Assembly: GCA_035533015.1 (NCBI GenBank)
Contig: DATLUQ010000051.1
Coordinates: 186,001 to 250,000, forward strand
Length of the DNA: 64,000 nt
Direction of reading: 5' to 3'
DNA from: Gemmatimonadaceae bacterium
GTDB taxonomy: Bacteria; Gemmatimonadota; Gemmatimonadetes; Gemmatimonadales; Gemmatimonadaceae
The notes beneath the pieces are model-generated. The model was given only the letters and a program-made list of their open reading frames with translations, searched no databases and was not told the DNA's origin. This document shows, in pieces, positions 1 to 8,647 of the stretch. Every line of letters begins with the position of its first letter. The stretch's first letter is position 1. The position numbers and the translations under genes were made by a program.

Positions 1-525
1 GCCGTAATGAATCGTCAGCTCGTCGGACAGCAGGTGTCCGCCACGCGCCGCCTTGATTGGATCGAGGTCCCCGATGAGGTCGGCGATCGTGACGTCGGGC
101 GTGGCCAGCTTCTCCACGTAGCGATTCTCGCGTCCCACCCAGGCGATGGGCGTGTCGTCCCCCGCCTCGGTGATCAGCGTGCGGGCATATTTCGAGATCG
201 GCGCGAACGGATTGTCGTTCACCTCGCTTCCGGCGACGATCGGCATGGCGTCGTCGAGCAGCGTGGTGAGCGCACGCAGAATGCGCGACTTGGCCTGTCC
301 GCGGAGGCCGAGCAGGATGAAGTTGTGCCGGGACAGGATCGCATTGACGATCTGCGGCATCACCGTGTCTTCGTAGCCGAGCACGCCTTCGAAGAGCGGA
401 ACGTCGGTGCAGAGCCGCGCCAGGAGATTCTGACGCATCTCGTCCTTCACCGAGCGCAGCGCCCGTTCCGGCACGCCAGCGGGGGAGCGCTTGAGCGCGC
501 CGAGGGTCTCAGGGAGCTTCGTCAC
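1..525 (-). CDS. MoxR/Mg-chelatase-like AAA+ ATPase (partial, C-terminus outside window)
   Basis: The N-terminal 175 codons are present and the gene runs off the left edge. The start is GTG at 525, with GGAG about 8 nt upstream; the ATG a few bases upstream is out of frame. A P-loop GLRGQAKS (residues 73-80) follows a short helical region, then a stretch typical of ChlI/MoxR-type ATPases (IAWVGRENRYVEKL, then DLIGDLDPIKAARGG). In this family the ATPase remodels partner complexes and is often paired with a VWA-domain protein, which would lie outside the window. It is 60 nt downstream of the molybdopterin oxidoreductase stop and may be co-transcribed with it. The ATPase class is fairly secure; the substrate is unknown. 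Confidence 0.8.
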   Translation of the reverse strand, partial: MTKLPETLGALKRSPAGVPERALRSVKDEMRQNLLARLCTDVPLFEGVLGYEDTVMPQIVNAILSRHNFILLGLRGQAKSRILRALTTLLDDAMPIVAGSEVNDNPFAPISKYARTLITEAGDDTPIAWVGRENRYVEKLATPDVTIADLIGDLDPIKAARGGHLLSDELTIHYG

Positions 526-585
526 GGGGAACTCCGGTGCATGAATCGGAATCAGCCACGCCGGGCAAAGGCGCGCAAGGGGCGG

Positions 586-2697
586 TCAGTCGGCCAACGC
601 GACGTCCACGAGGTTGTCGTAGAACACCGGCCCGTGCCCCATGTCGGTCTCGCGTTGCGAGGTGGTTTGATTGGCGTTGGCGCCGTCCTCCGCGAGCTTC
701 CCCCACCAGATGGAGGGCGCCCACACCACGCCCTCGCGGATGGTGTGCTCCACGCGGGCCACGGCGGTGAATGCGCCCCGGTCGTTGTGCACGGCCACGC
801 GCATACCCGACGCGATGCCGCGGCGTTCGGCGTCGGCCGGGTGCAGTATGCACTCGGGCTCGCGAGCCCCACGGCGCAGCGCATCGACGTTGACGAATGT
901 CGAATTGAGAAACTCGTGGGCCGGCGACGAGATGAGCACAAGCGGATACCGCTCGGCCAGCGCCGGGTCGCGTTCGGGGCTTTCGTAAGGCGGCGTGTAC
1001 GCGGGCAGGGGGTCGAGCCCCATCTCCTTCATCCGGGCGGAATAGAACTCGCACTTGCCGCTCGGGGTGCGGAACCCACCGTCGGCGAACGGCAGGTACG
1101 GCCGTGGCACGTTGAGGCGCATCCATCCGCGCTCGAGTAGCGCGTCGAAGGTTACGCCGCGCAACTTGTCACTCGGCGTGTCGAGCGCCTGGCGCATCAG
1201 CGAGAGGTCGTCGTCGTGCAGCACGTCGTGTTCGAGGCCCATCCGGCGCGCGAGCATCCGGAAGATCTCGGTATTCGGCTTGCTCTCGCCGACTGGCGCG
1301 ATCGCTGGTCTGTTGAGCGTTATGTAATGGTGGCCATAGGCCAGGTGCACGTCCCAGTGCTCGAGTTGCGTGGTGGCGGGGAGCACGTAGTCGGCCCAGT
1401 CGGCGGTGTCGGTCTGGAAATGCTCGAGGACGACGGTGAGCAGGTCGTCGCGGGCCAGGCCGCGGAGCACGGCGTTGCGATCGGGAGCCACCGCGGCGGG
1501 ATTGGAATTGTATACCACGAGGGCCCGCACCGGTGGACCGCCCACGCCGGCGTCCGGTCGGGTGAGGGCATCGCCGAGGCGGATCATGTTGATGGTGCGC
1601 ACCGGCGGCGAGAGGTCGGGGCGTTCGAGTGCCTGCTTGTTGAGTTCGAAATTGGCGCTCGTCGACAGTTGTACGCCGCCGCCGGCGCGCCGCCAGTGTC
1701 CGGTGACGGCGGGCAGACAGGCGATGGTCCGCACGGCCATCCCGCCGCCGGCATGCCGCTGCAGCCCGTAGTTCACGCGAATGAACGCCGCCCGGGCATG
1801 TCCGTACGCGTCGCCCAGGCGCTCGATCACCGGCGCGTCGACCCCGGTGATCGACGCCACGAGAGCGGGCGGATACTCCGCGACGCGCGCGCGCAATTCG
1901 GATTCACCGAGCGTGTGGCGGGCGAGATAGTCGGCGTCGTCGAGCCCACGCGCGAACAGCACGTGCATCATGCCGAGAGCCAGCGCGGCGTCGGTGCCCG
2001 GCCGAATGGCGATCCACTCGTCGCATTGCGCCGCGGTGCGCGTGCGGATGGGGTCGATCGCGACCACGCGCGCGCCTCGCTTACGTGCGCGCAGGATGAA
2101 CGGCCAGAGGTGGGGGTTGGAGGTGAGCGTGTTGGTGCCCCACAACAAGACGAGGTCGCTCTCCGGGATGCCTTCTGCGTCGGCGCCAATGTTGGCACCG
2201 ACGGTCATGCGCATGCCCATCGTGCCGGCCATGGCGCAGATGGTGCGGTCGAGTTTGGACGCGCCGAGCAGGTGGAAGAATCGGCGGTCCATGGACGAGC
2301 CCTGCAGCATGCCCATCGTGCCGGCGTAGGAATACGGCAAGATCGCCTGCGGGCCGTCGGTTGATCGCGCAATGGCGGAGAGCCGCGCCGCGATCTCGCC
2401 CAGCGCTTCGTCCCACGAAACTGGTTGGAACCGGCCGGCGCCCTTCGGCCCCACGCGGCGCAGCGGTTGGGTGAGGCGGTCCCGATGGTACGTCCGCTCG
2501 ACGTAGCGATTCACTTTGGCGCAGAGAAATCCGTTCGTGAATGGATGCTCGGCGTCGCCGGCGACCCGCACCGCGCGTCCTTTCTCGACCGTGACGAGCA
2601 TCGCGCACGTGTCGGGGCAATCATGCGGACAGGCGGCGCGCACGACCCCATCCTGGGTGAGCGGGGGAGCGGCGAACGATGCGGCAGGCGTGGGCAT
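586..2697 (-). CDS. Molybdopterin-dependent oxidoreductase, DMSO-reductase family
   Basis: A 703-aa protein whose N-terminus carries a 4Fe-4S cysteine pattern: CPHDCPDTC, with a fourth Cys in GFLCAK. The molybdopterin oxidoreductase domain follows (GTMGM, LWGTNTLTSNPH), and a C-terminal molydopterin-dinucleotide-binding domain begins near LVLISSPAHEFLN. Such enzymes transfer oxygen atoms or electrons at a bis-MGD molybdenum centre. There is no twin-arginine signal, so it is probably cytoplasmic. No electron-transfer subunit (FeS, cytochrome, NADH-binding) is encoded next to it, and the substrate cannot be read from the sequence. The Cys in RTICAMAG is a possible metal ligand, but this is a guess. 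The ATG at 2697 is preceded by a candidate promoter at 2726-2753. Confidence 0.88.
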   Translation of the reverse strand: MPTPAASFAAPPLTQDGVVRAACPHDCPDTCAMLVTVEKGRAVRVAGDAEHPFTNGFLCAKVNRYVERTYHRDRLTQPLRRVGPKGAGRFQPVSWDEALGEIAARLSAIARSTDGPQAILPYSYAGTMGMLQGSSMDRRFFHLLGASKLDRTICAMAGTMGMRMTVGANIGADAEGIPESDLVLLWGTNTLTSNPHLWPFILRARKRGARVVAIDPIRTRTAAQCDEWIAIRPGTDAALALGMMHVLFARGLDDADYLARHTLGESELRARVAEYPPALVASITGVDAPVIERLGDAYGHARAAFIRVNYGLQRHAGGGMAVRTIACLPAVTGHWRRAGGGVQLSTSANFELNKQALERPDLSPPVRTINMIRLGDALTRPDAGVGGPPVRALVVYNSNPAAVAPDRNAVLRGLARDDLLTVVLEHFQTDTADWADYVLPATTQLEHWDVHLAYGHHYITLNRPAIAPVGESKPNTEIFRMLARRMGLEHDVLHDDDLSLMRQALDTPSDKLRGVTFDALLERGWMRLNVPRPYLPFADGGFRTPSGKCEFYSARMKEMGLDPLPAYTPPYESPERDPALAERYPLVLISSPAHEFLNSTFVNVDALRRGAREPECILHPADAERRGIASGMRVAVHNDRGAFTAVARVEHTIREGVVWAPSIWWGKLAEDGANANQTTSQRETDMGHGPVFYDNLVDVALAD

Positions 2698-2725
2698 CTA
2701 GCGTTGGTGATGACGGGTCAACCGC

Positions 2726-2753
2726 AACCTAGGGCTGGTCGGGGGCCGCGCAA
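2726..2753 (-). promoter_or_regulatory. Candidate sigma70-type promoter for the molybdopterin oxidoreductase
   Basis: Read on the minus strand: TTGCGC, a 16-nt spacer, then TAGGTT, ending about 28 nt before the ATG at 2697. The TTG triad and the TA....T pattern match, but the boxes are otherwise weak. Confidence 0.35.
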
Positions 2754-2820
2754 TGCCGTTGTCGTACGTGTATCCGTCGAGGCGCGAAGACTTCTTTGTC
2801 CTGCCAACTCTTTTGTGGCC

Positions 2821-2839
2821 AGCAGGTTACGAACCTGCT
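2821..2839. repeat. Perfect inverted repeat AGCAGGTT-ACG-AACCTGCT
   Basis: Two 8-nt perfect arms around a 3-nt centre, in the middle of the divergent intergenic region. The size suits a dimeric repressor operator. A short hairpin is also possible, but no T-run follows, so a terminator role is unlikely. Confidence 0.5.
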
Positions 2840-2951
2840 CGAAAATTCCATGGGGGGAACATGCGCTCATCCCCTCCGCAACGGTCTGGGACCATCTGGA
2901 GGCGCGGACGAAACCATTGTGGCGCCGTCACTTGGGTGCGGGGTAGCGGAC

Positions 2952-2979
2952 TTGACAGCGATTCTGGCGTCCGTAAGTT
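2952..2979 (+). promoter_or_regulatory. Candidate promoter of the small lipoprotein gene
   Basis: A consensus TTGACA, a 16-nt spacer, then TAAGTT. Transcription would start near 2986 and give a leader of about 80 nt before the ATG at 3069. The same -10 hexamer, TAAGTT, recurs upstream of the DppA-like gene. Confidence 0.5.
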
Positions 2980-3068
2980 AAAGCCCGCAGAAGCATGAGC
3001 ACCTCTTCCTCGCGTGCAGCGGTGCTACGCGCCTGTCGTTCACCCCCGATTCTCTCAGGAGATTTTCA

Positions 3069-3311
3069 ATGAAGCGCTTGGCCCTTGTTGCCGCGGTGTT
3101 CGCGGTCGCTGCCTGTTCGTCGCAATCGAAACCCGCCGCCGACACTGCTGCCGCGGCGCCCGCCGCCGTGCCTGCGCCCGCTGATACGTCGGCGATGAGC
3201 ATGGACACGACGAAGAAAGACTCCACGATGACGAAAACGACCACCACCACGACGACGACGACGGTGAAGAAGGATACCACGAAGAAGAAGGATAGCACGA
3301 AGAAGGGCTAA
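3069..3311 (+). CDS. Small Thr/Lys-rich lipoprotein
   Basis: An 80-aa protein with a strong lipoprotein signal: MKR, a hydrophobic stretch, then the lipobox VAAC with Cys16. AGGAG lies 8-12 nt upstream of the ATG. The mature part begins Ala/Pro-rich and becomes almost entirely Thr, Lys, Asp and Ser, including a run of nine Thr followed by repeated KKDTTKK-type blocks. The mature tail is strongly cationic and probably disordered, which would suit contact with anionic envelope polymers, though this is only inferred. No domain is recognised. It has its own candidate promoter and is followed by a strong hairpin at 3335-3366, so it looks monocistronic. Confidence 0.75.
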   Translation: MKRLALVAAVFAVAACSSQSKPAADTAAAAPAAVPAPADTSAMSMDTTKKDSTMTKTTTTTTTTTVKKDTTKKKDSTKKG

Positions 3312-3334
3312 TCGCCGTTCATTCTTGTTCTTGT

Positions 3335-3366
3335 ATACGGGCGCGGCCGTGAGGCCGCGCCCGTAT
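3335..3366. terminator. Bidirectional hairpin between convergent genes
   Basis: A perfect 14-bp stem (ATACGGGCGCGGCC and its complement) with a GTGA loop. It starts 24 nt after the lipoprotein stop and ends 5 nt before the epimerase stop, so it could end both transcripts. Neither side has a clear T-run, although the left flank is T-rich. Confidence 0.65.
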
Positions 3367-3370
3367 GCGT

Positions 3371-4384
3371 TCAGGCCCCGGCGGGATGCGCCTTCCACCA
3401 AGCGAACGCGTCGGCCACGCCGTCTTCGGGGCGCACGGGAGGCGCCCACCCCAATTCGCGCCGCGCCCGCTCCGACGTGAACGGGTTGTCGCGGGTCAGG
3501 AAGTCCACGGCTGTGGCGCCGCCGATGCGCACCCGGCCCAACGTCACGACCCGCGCGGTCCGTTTGGCTGCCCGCAGGCCGCCGCGCGCCAGCCAGAGCG
3601 GCACCGGGAGGAAATGCGGCGCGACCCCGAGGCCGCGCGCGCCGAACGCGAAGAATTCACGCACGGTCACCTCGAAGTCGTTGGCGAGATTGTACGCCCG
3701 GCCCCCCGCCGAGTCGCTCGTCGCCGCGCGAACGGCGCCGTCGGCCACCGCCGCCGCATGCACCACGGCAAGCGTCGACCGGCCCCCCGCCAACAGTGGC
3801 ACAACGCCGAACCGCAGCAGCGGCGCCAGCCGCGGCACGAACTGGCGGTCGTACCGGCCGTAGATCACATCGGGCCGCACCGCCGTTGCCCAGATCCGTC
3901 CAGCACGGTGCGCCGCCATCACCAACGCCTCCGACTCCCGCTTGCTGCGCGCGTAATAGTTGCGCTCGTGTAACGGCATCAACGGCAGGTCCTCGCTCGT
4001 CTTGCCGCTCCGGTTCTCCCCCAGGTAACGCGTCTCCGATCCGTACACCGCCACACTGCTCACCTGCATCAGTCGCGCTGCAGAGCCGGCCGCCGCCGAA
4101 ATCGCGTTGCGTGTGCCGTCCACGTTCACACGGCGGTACGACTCCCATCCGCGGGTCATGATCTCCGCGGCGGCGTGGAACAGCACGTCGCACCCCGCCG
4201 CGGCGGTCGCGAACGCCTGCGCATCGAGTACGTCGCCACGAGCGAGTTCAACCCCCGTCTCGGCCAGCGGCTGCGCCCGTTGCGGTTCACGCACCAGCGC
4301 CCGCACCGTCCATCCGTCGGCGAGCAGCCGCTCGGCGATGTGGCGCCCCACCATTCCCGTGGCGCCGGTGACCAGCGCGCGCAC
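3371..4384 (-). CDS. NAD-dependent epimerase/dehydratase (extended SDR)
   Basis: About 337 aa when started at GTG 4384; the frame stays open upstream, but the Rossmann motif VTGATGMVG begins only 5 residues from this GTG. The GTG overlaps the TAG of the upstream YgfZ-like gene (TAGTG), a coupling used elsewhere in the window. The protein has a glycine-rich NAD(P) site (GATGMVG), an active-site YARSK motif (Tyr-x3-Lys), and the substrate-domain layout of extended short-chain dehydrogenases acting on nucleotide sugars or sterol-like substrates. It is the last gene of the glcD-glcE-glcF-HAD-ygfZ series, ending 4 nt before the hairpin at 3335-3366. The substrate is not identifiable. Confidence 0.82.
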   Translation of the reverse strand: MRALVTGATGMVGRHIAERLLADGWTVRALVREPQRAQPLAETGVELARGDVLDAQAFATAAAGCDVLFHAAAEIMTRGWESYRRVNVDGTRNAISAAAGSAARLMQVSSVAVYGSETRYLGENRSGKTSEDLPLMPLHERNYYARSKRESEALVMAAHRAGRIWATAVRPDVIYGRYDRQFVPRLAPLLRFGVVPLLAGGRSTLAVVHAAAVADGAVRAATSDSAGGRAYNLANDFEVTVREFFAFGARGLGVAPHFLPVPLWLARGGLRAAKRTARVVTLGRVRIGGATAVDFLTRDNPFTSERARRELGWAPPVRPEDGVADAFAWWKAHPAGA

Positions 4385-5466
4385 TACGCGGGCGGGAAGG
4401 GAAGCGCGCACACCTCCACGCGTCCCTCGCCACCGTCCCATCGCGTCGTGAGGGTCGCGCCGAGTTCCACTTCGCGCCGCACCATTCCCAGGGCGATTGA
4501 GCCCAGCCGCGGGGACTTCACCGATGTGCGCACGTCCCCGACGTCGCTGCCCGCCGGGTCGACGAGCGTGGCGCCCGGTGGTGGGGCCGCGGTTTCAGGC
4601 GCCCGCAGGCCGCGCAGATGCCGGTTCACATGGCCTTTGAAGTGCACGCGCGCCACGACTTCCTGTCCCACGTAGCAACCTTTGGTGTAGCTGATCGCCT
4701 GCAGCTCGTCGAAGTTCGCTTCCTGCGTCAGCGTGGTGTCGTCCATGTCGAGGCCCCACTCGGGACGTCCGGCCTCGACGCGCGCGACCTCCCACGCCGA
4801 GAGCCCACAGGGTTCGGCACCGGCGCGCGTCGCGCGCCCCCACAGGGCATCGAATGCATCGGTCGGTGCGAACAGTTCGAACCCGTCCACCAGCAGTTCG
4901 GGTGTCCGCGCGATCATCATCACGGCCCCGTCCACCTCCACCTGGACGTGGGCGTATGCGGGGAGCAAGGTGAGCGCGCTGCTGTTCACCCCTGTCATCG
5001 TCTCGATCACGTGGCGTGCCGTGGGGCCGAACACCCCAAGAGCGCGCGTGGTTGCCGACTCGTCGACATGGGGCGCCACGCGCGGGTTCACATACTTCTT
5101 GAGCATGGTGCGCCATCCGTCCGCCGCGCGCGCGCCCGTGTCGGTGAGCACGCTCTTGTCCTGGACGAAGATCCGCACGTCGGCAATGATCTTGCCCTTG
5201 GGCGACAGCGCGGCGGCGTACTGCCCCTGGCCGGGCGGGAGGGCGAGCGTGTCGTTGGTCACCAGGCCGGCGATCATCTCCGCCGCCTTGGGGCCGTTGA
5301 CGCGGACGCGCGCCCGATGGCTGCGGTCGACCACACCAGCCCGCTGCGTGAGAGCGGCGTATTCGGCGTCCACGTTGCTATACGTGAGCACCACCGGCTG
5401 GCCGAGGATGGTCTGCAATGCCGGGTGGGCGGGCGTGATCGTGCCGGCGATGGTCTCCCTGGTCAT
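4384..5466 (-). CDS. ygfZ: YgfZ/GcvT-like folate-binding protein
   Basis: 360 aa from ATG 5466, which overlaps the TGA of the HAD-like gene as ATGA; in-frame extension further upstream lacks conserved sequence. The fold is that of aminomethyltransferase GcvT. The family signature KGCYVGQE is present, with the conserved Cys that marks YgfZ proteins, which use tetrahydrofolate to help assemble or repair certain Fe-S proteins. Its place in an operon with GlcF, which carries two 4Fe-4S sites, fits such a role. The adjacency is seen; the link to GlcF is inferred. Confidence 0.85.
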   Translation of the reverse strand: MTRETIAGTITPAHPALQTILGQPVVLTYSNVDAEYAALTQRAGVVDRSHRARVRVNGPKAAEMIAGLVTNDTLALPPGQGQYAAALSPKGKIIADVRIFVQDKSVLTDTGARAADGWRTMLKKYVNPRVAPHVDESATTRALGVFGPTARHVIETMTGVNSSALTLLPAYAHVQVEVDGAVMMIARTPELLVDGFELFAPTDAFDALWGRATRAGAEPCGLSAWEVARVEAGRPEWGLDMDDTTLTQEANFDELQAISYTKGCYVGQEVVARVHFKGHVNRHLRGLRAPETAAPPPGATLVDPAGSDVGDVRTSVKSPRLGSIALGMVRREVELGATLTTRWDGGEGRVEVCALPFPPA

Positions 5467-6149
5467 GCGGCCTCGTGCGCCCAGCGCTCGAGTTCGGACA
5501 GCACATCGTGTCCCGCGTCGGCCAGCGAGGGGACGAGCCCGTCCGCTTCCACCGCCTGATGGGCCGGCAGGTCGCCCACCGCCAGGCAGCGCACGCCAGC
5601 GGCGCGCGCGGCGAGAATGCCGGGCTTCGCGTCCTCCAGTGCCAGCACGCGTTCGCGTGACAACGGACGGCGGCTCTGTAAGCGCGCGAGCGCGCGCGCA
5701 TAACTTTCCGGGGCGGGCTTGTTGTCGACCACGTCGTCGGCGCACACGATCACCTCGAATGCATCGTGCATGCCCGAGAGCCCCAGCACGAGATCCACCG
5801 CGGCCCGGCCGGCCCGCGTCACGAGCGCCAACCTCGACCTGGCGTGGGCGATCGTGACCAACACGCGCACCCCTTCACGCAGCGTGACGCCACGGCTCAT
5901 GCGCTCCGTGAAGTAACGGTCGGCGCGCAGGCCGATGAGGTCGATCGCCGTGGCGTCACGCGCCAGGCCGAACAGCGAGATCGCCATGGCCGCGGCGTCC
6001 CTCGGCGGGAGGCCGAGCAGTGCGTCGGACGCGTTCGACGGGAGCGCCACGACGCTGTCGTCCGCCAACGCCCGGGCCAGCGCATCGAACCGCGCCGCGC
6101 GCGTTTCGACCACCACACCTTCCAACTCCAGCATCAGCGCATCGAGCAT
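5463..6149 (-). CDS. HAD-superfamily protein with altered catalytic motif I
   Basis: 228 aa from ATG 6149 (MLDALMLELEG); a GTG at 6185 is an alternative start without a ribosome-binding site. The layout is that of the beta-phosphoglucomutase/phosphoglycolate phosphatase subfamily. Motif II (LALVTRAG), motif III Lys (VVDNKPAPESY) and motif IV acids (VLALEDAKPG) are all intact. Motif I, normally DxDG[VT] with the nucleophilic Asp first, reads ELEGVVVE, so both catalytic aspartates are Glu. That should disable the usual phospho-aspartyl chemistry. It lies between the glycolate oxidase genes and ygfZ, where a working phosphoglycolate phosphatase would make sense. An AT-rich box ends 5 nt before the ATG. 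Confidence 0.8.
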   Translation of the reverse strand: MLDALMLELEGVVVETRAARFDALARALADDSVVALPSNASDALLGLPPRDAAAMAISLFGLARDATAIDLIGLRADRYFTERMSRGVTLREGVRVLVTIAHARSRLALVTRAGRAAVDLVLGLSGMHDAFEVIVCADDVVDNKPAPESYARALARLQSRRPLSRERVLALEDAKPGILAARAAGVRCLAVGDLPAHQAVEADGLVPSLADAGHDVLSELERWAHEAA

Positions 6150-6209
6150 GCGAATATGTAATATGGAAGGCGGGTTCGTCGCCACCGAGGAATGGGCGCG
6201 TGCGGCCTC

Positions 6210-7498
<1,289 letters not shown>

Positions 7499-7502
<4 letters not shown>

Positions 7503-8647
7503 TCGGAGGCTCCCAGGATGCCGGGATTGAGGATGCCGCGGGGGTCGAACGCCGTACGCACCCCGCGCGAGAGCCGGTCCATTGCCCGCGAGGGCAGCAC
7601 CGACCAGGCCCGAGCGGGAAGCGTCTCGCCAATGCGCACACCGTCGAACGGTTGCGTGAGGGCGCGGAGGAGCCGCTCTGGCGATCCCGGCTCGGCTGCG
7701 TCGGTCGGCACGGCGTAGCGCACCGCGCCGCGCAGCGGGCTCCCGTGCATCCACGCGCCGGCGAAAGGCGCAATGGACTCGCGGCCTTCGATCCAGGTGT
7801 GTGCGAAGCGCGACGGACGGTACGACAGGCGCCAGGTCGCGGCGGCCCCGGCGCCGGCGGCGCGTAGCCTGGTCCACAGCGCGTCGTCCGCCGGGGCGAA
7901 CGCGCCGGCCTCGAGCCCCGCCAACGCATCGCGTTGCGCGCGCATGGACTCCGCGTTGCCACCGATGTGCACGGCGAGCACGGGCCGCTCCGGGAGGCCG
8001 ATCCGCGCCGCCAATACCCCACTCAGCAACTCGCAGGCGAGCGGGGCTGTGACCAGCCCGCGCAGCCCGGAGGTGAGCCGCTCGAGGATGGGCGCGTCTT
8101 CATCCACAGCGAGCGCCAACGTCTGCTGCTCGGCCGGGAGCGCGCGCAGGCGCACCGTGACCTCGGTGATGACGCCGAGCGTGCCCCAGGCGCCGGTGGA
8201 CAGTCGTACGAGATCGAACCCGGCGACGTTCTTCACGACACGTCCGCCGCCGCGGACCACGTCGCCGGCGCCGGTCACGAACTCGAGGCCGAGCAGATGG
8301 TCGCGCGGCGTGCCGAAGCCGGTGGCGTGCGGTCCATGGGATGCCGTGGCTACTGTGGCCCCAATGCTTCCCTCGTCGCTGCCCAGCGGGTCGAGCGCCA
8401 GCCACTGTCCCTGGTCGCGGGCCGCGCGTGCGATCTCGGCCAGCGTGGTGCCGGCGCGCGCCGTGAGCGTGAAGTCTCCCGGGACGTAGTCGACGATGCC
8501 CGAGTACCCGTCGAGCGGCAGCGTGGCGTCGGCCTGCACCGGCCGGTTGGCGGCGAGCCAGTGTCCGCGGCCGATGACGCGGAGCCGCGTGCCGTGCGCG
8601 GCTGCGTCGCGTATGCGCTCGGCGATCTCGGCGGTGGTCGTCGTCAC
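7499..8647 (-). CDS. glcE: Glycolate oxidase FAD-binding subunit GlcE
   Basis: 382 aa from GTG 8647, which overlaps the glcD stop (GTGA). An in-frame start 14 codons upstream exists but lies inside glcD. The protein is a PCMH-type FAD-binding oxidoreductase: a glycine-rich FAD loop (DPLGSDEGSIGATVATASHG), then VVKNVAGFDLVRL and GTLGVITE, features shared with GlcD but in a shorter protein without the full C-terminal catalytic domain. It forms the GlcDEF complex with its neighbours at the inner face of the membrane. Confidence 0.9.

Larger units (their letters stand above)
2698..3068. other. Divergent intergenic region (371 bp)
   Basis: Separates the leftward molybdopterin oxidoreductase from the rightward lipoprotein. 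It holds two candidate promoters (2726-2753 leftward, 2952-2979 rightward) and a perfect short inverted repeat (2821-2839). Short open frames here have no signal sequence, domain or ribosome-binding site, and I do not call them genes. No tRNA or other structured RNA was recognised. Confidence 0.7.

Noticed and set aside
1216-2364. Long open frame on the plus strand opposite the molybdopterin oxidoreductase
   Set aside because: It mirrors the codon structure of the real gene on the other strand; the translation lacks domains and is rich in His/Arg/Gly, typical of antisense frames in GC-rich DNA.
2820-2840. The inverted repeat considered as part of a tRNA
   Set aside because: No acceptor stem, anticodon arm or T-loop consensus could be built around it.
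2753-2998. Small plus-strand frames in the 371-bp intergenic region
   Set aside because: No ribosome-binding site, signal peptide or domain; they cross the inverted repeat and the candidate promoter of the lipoprotein gene.
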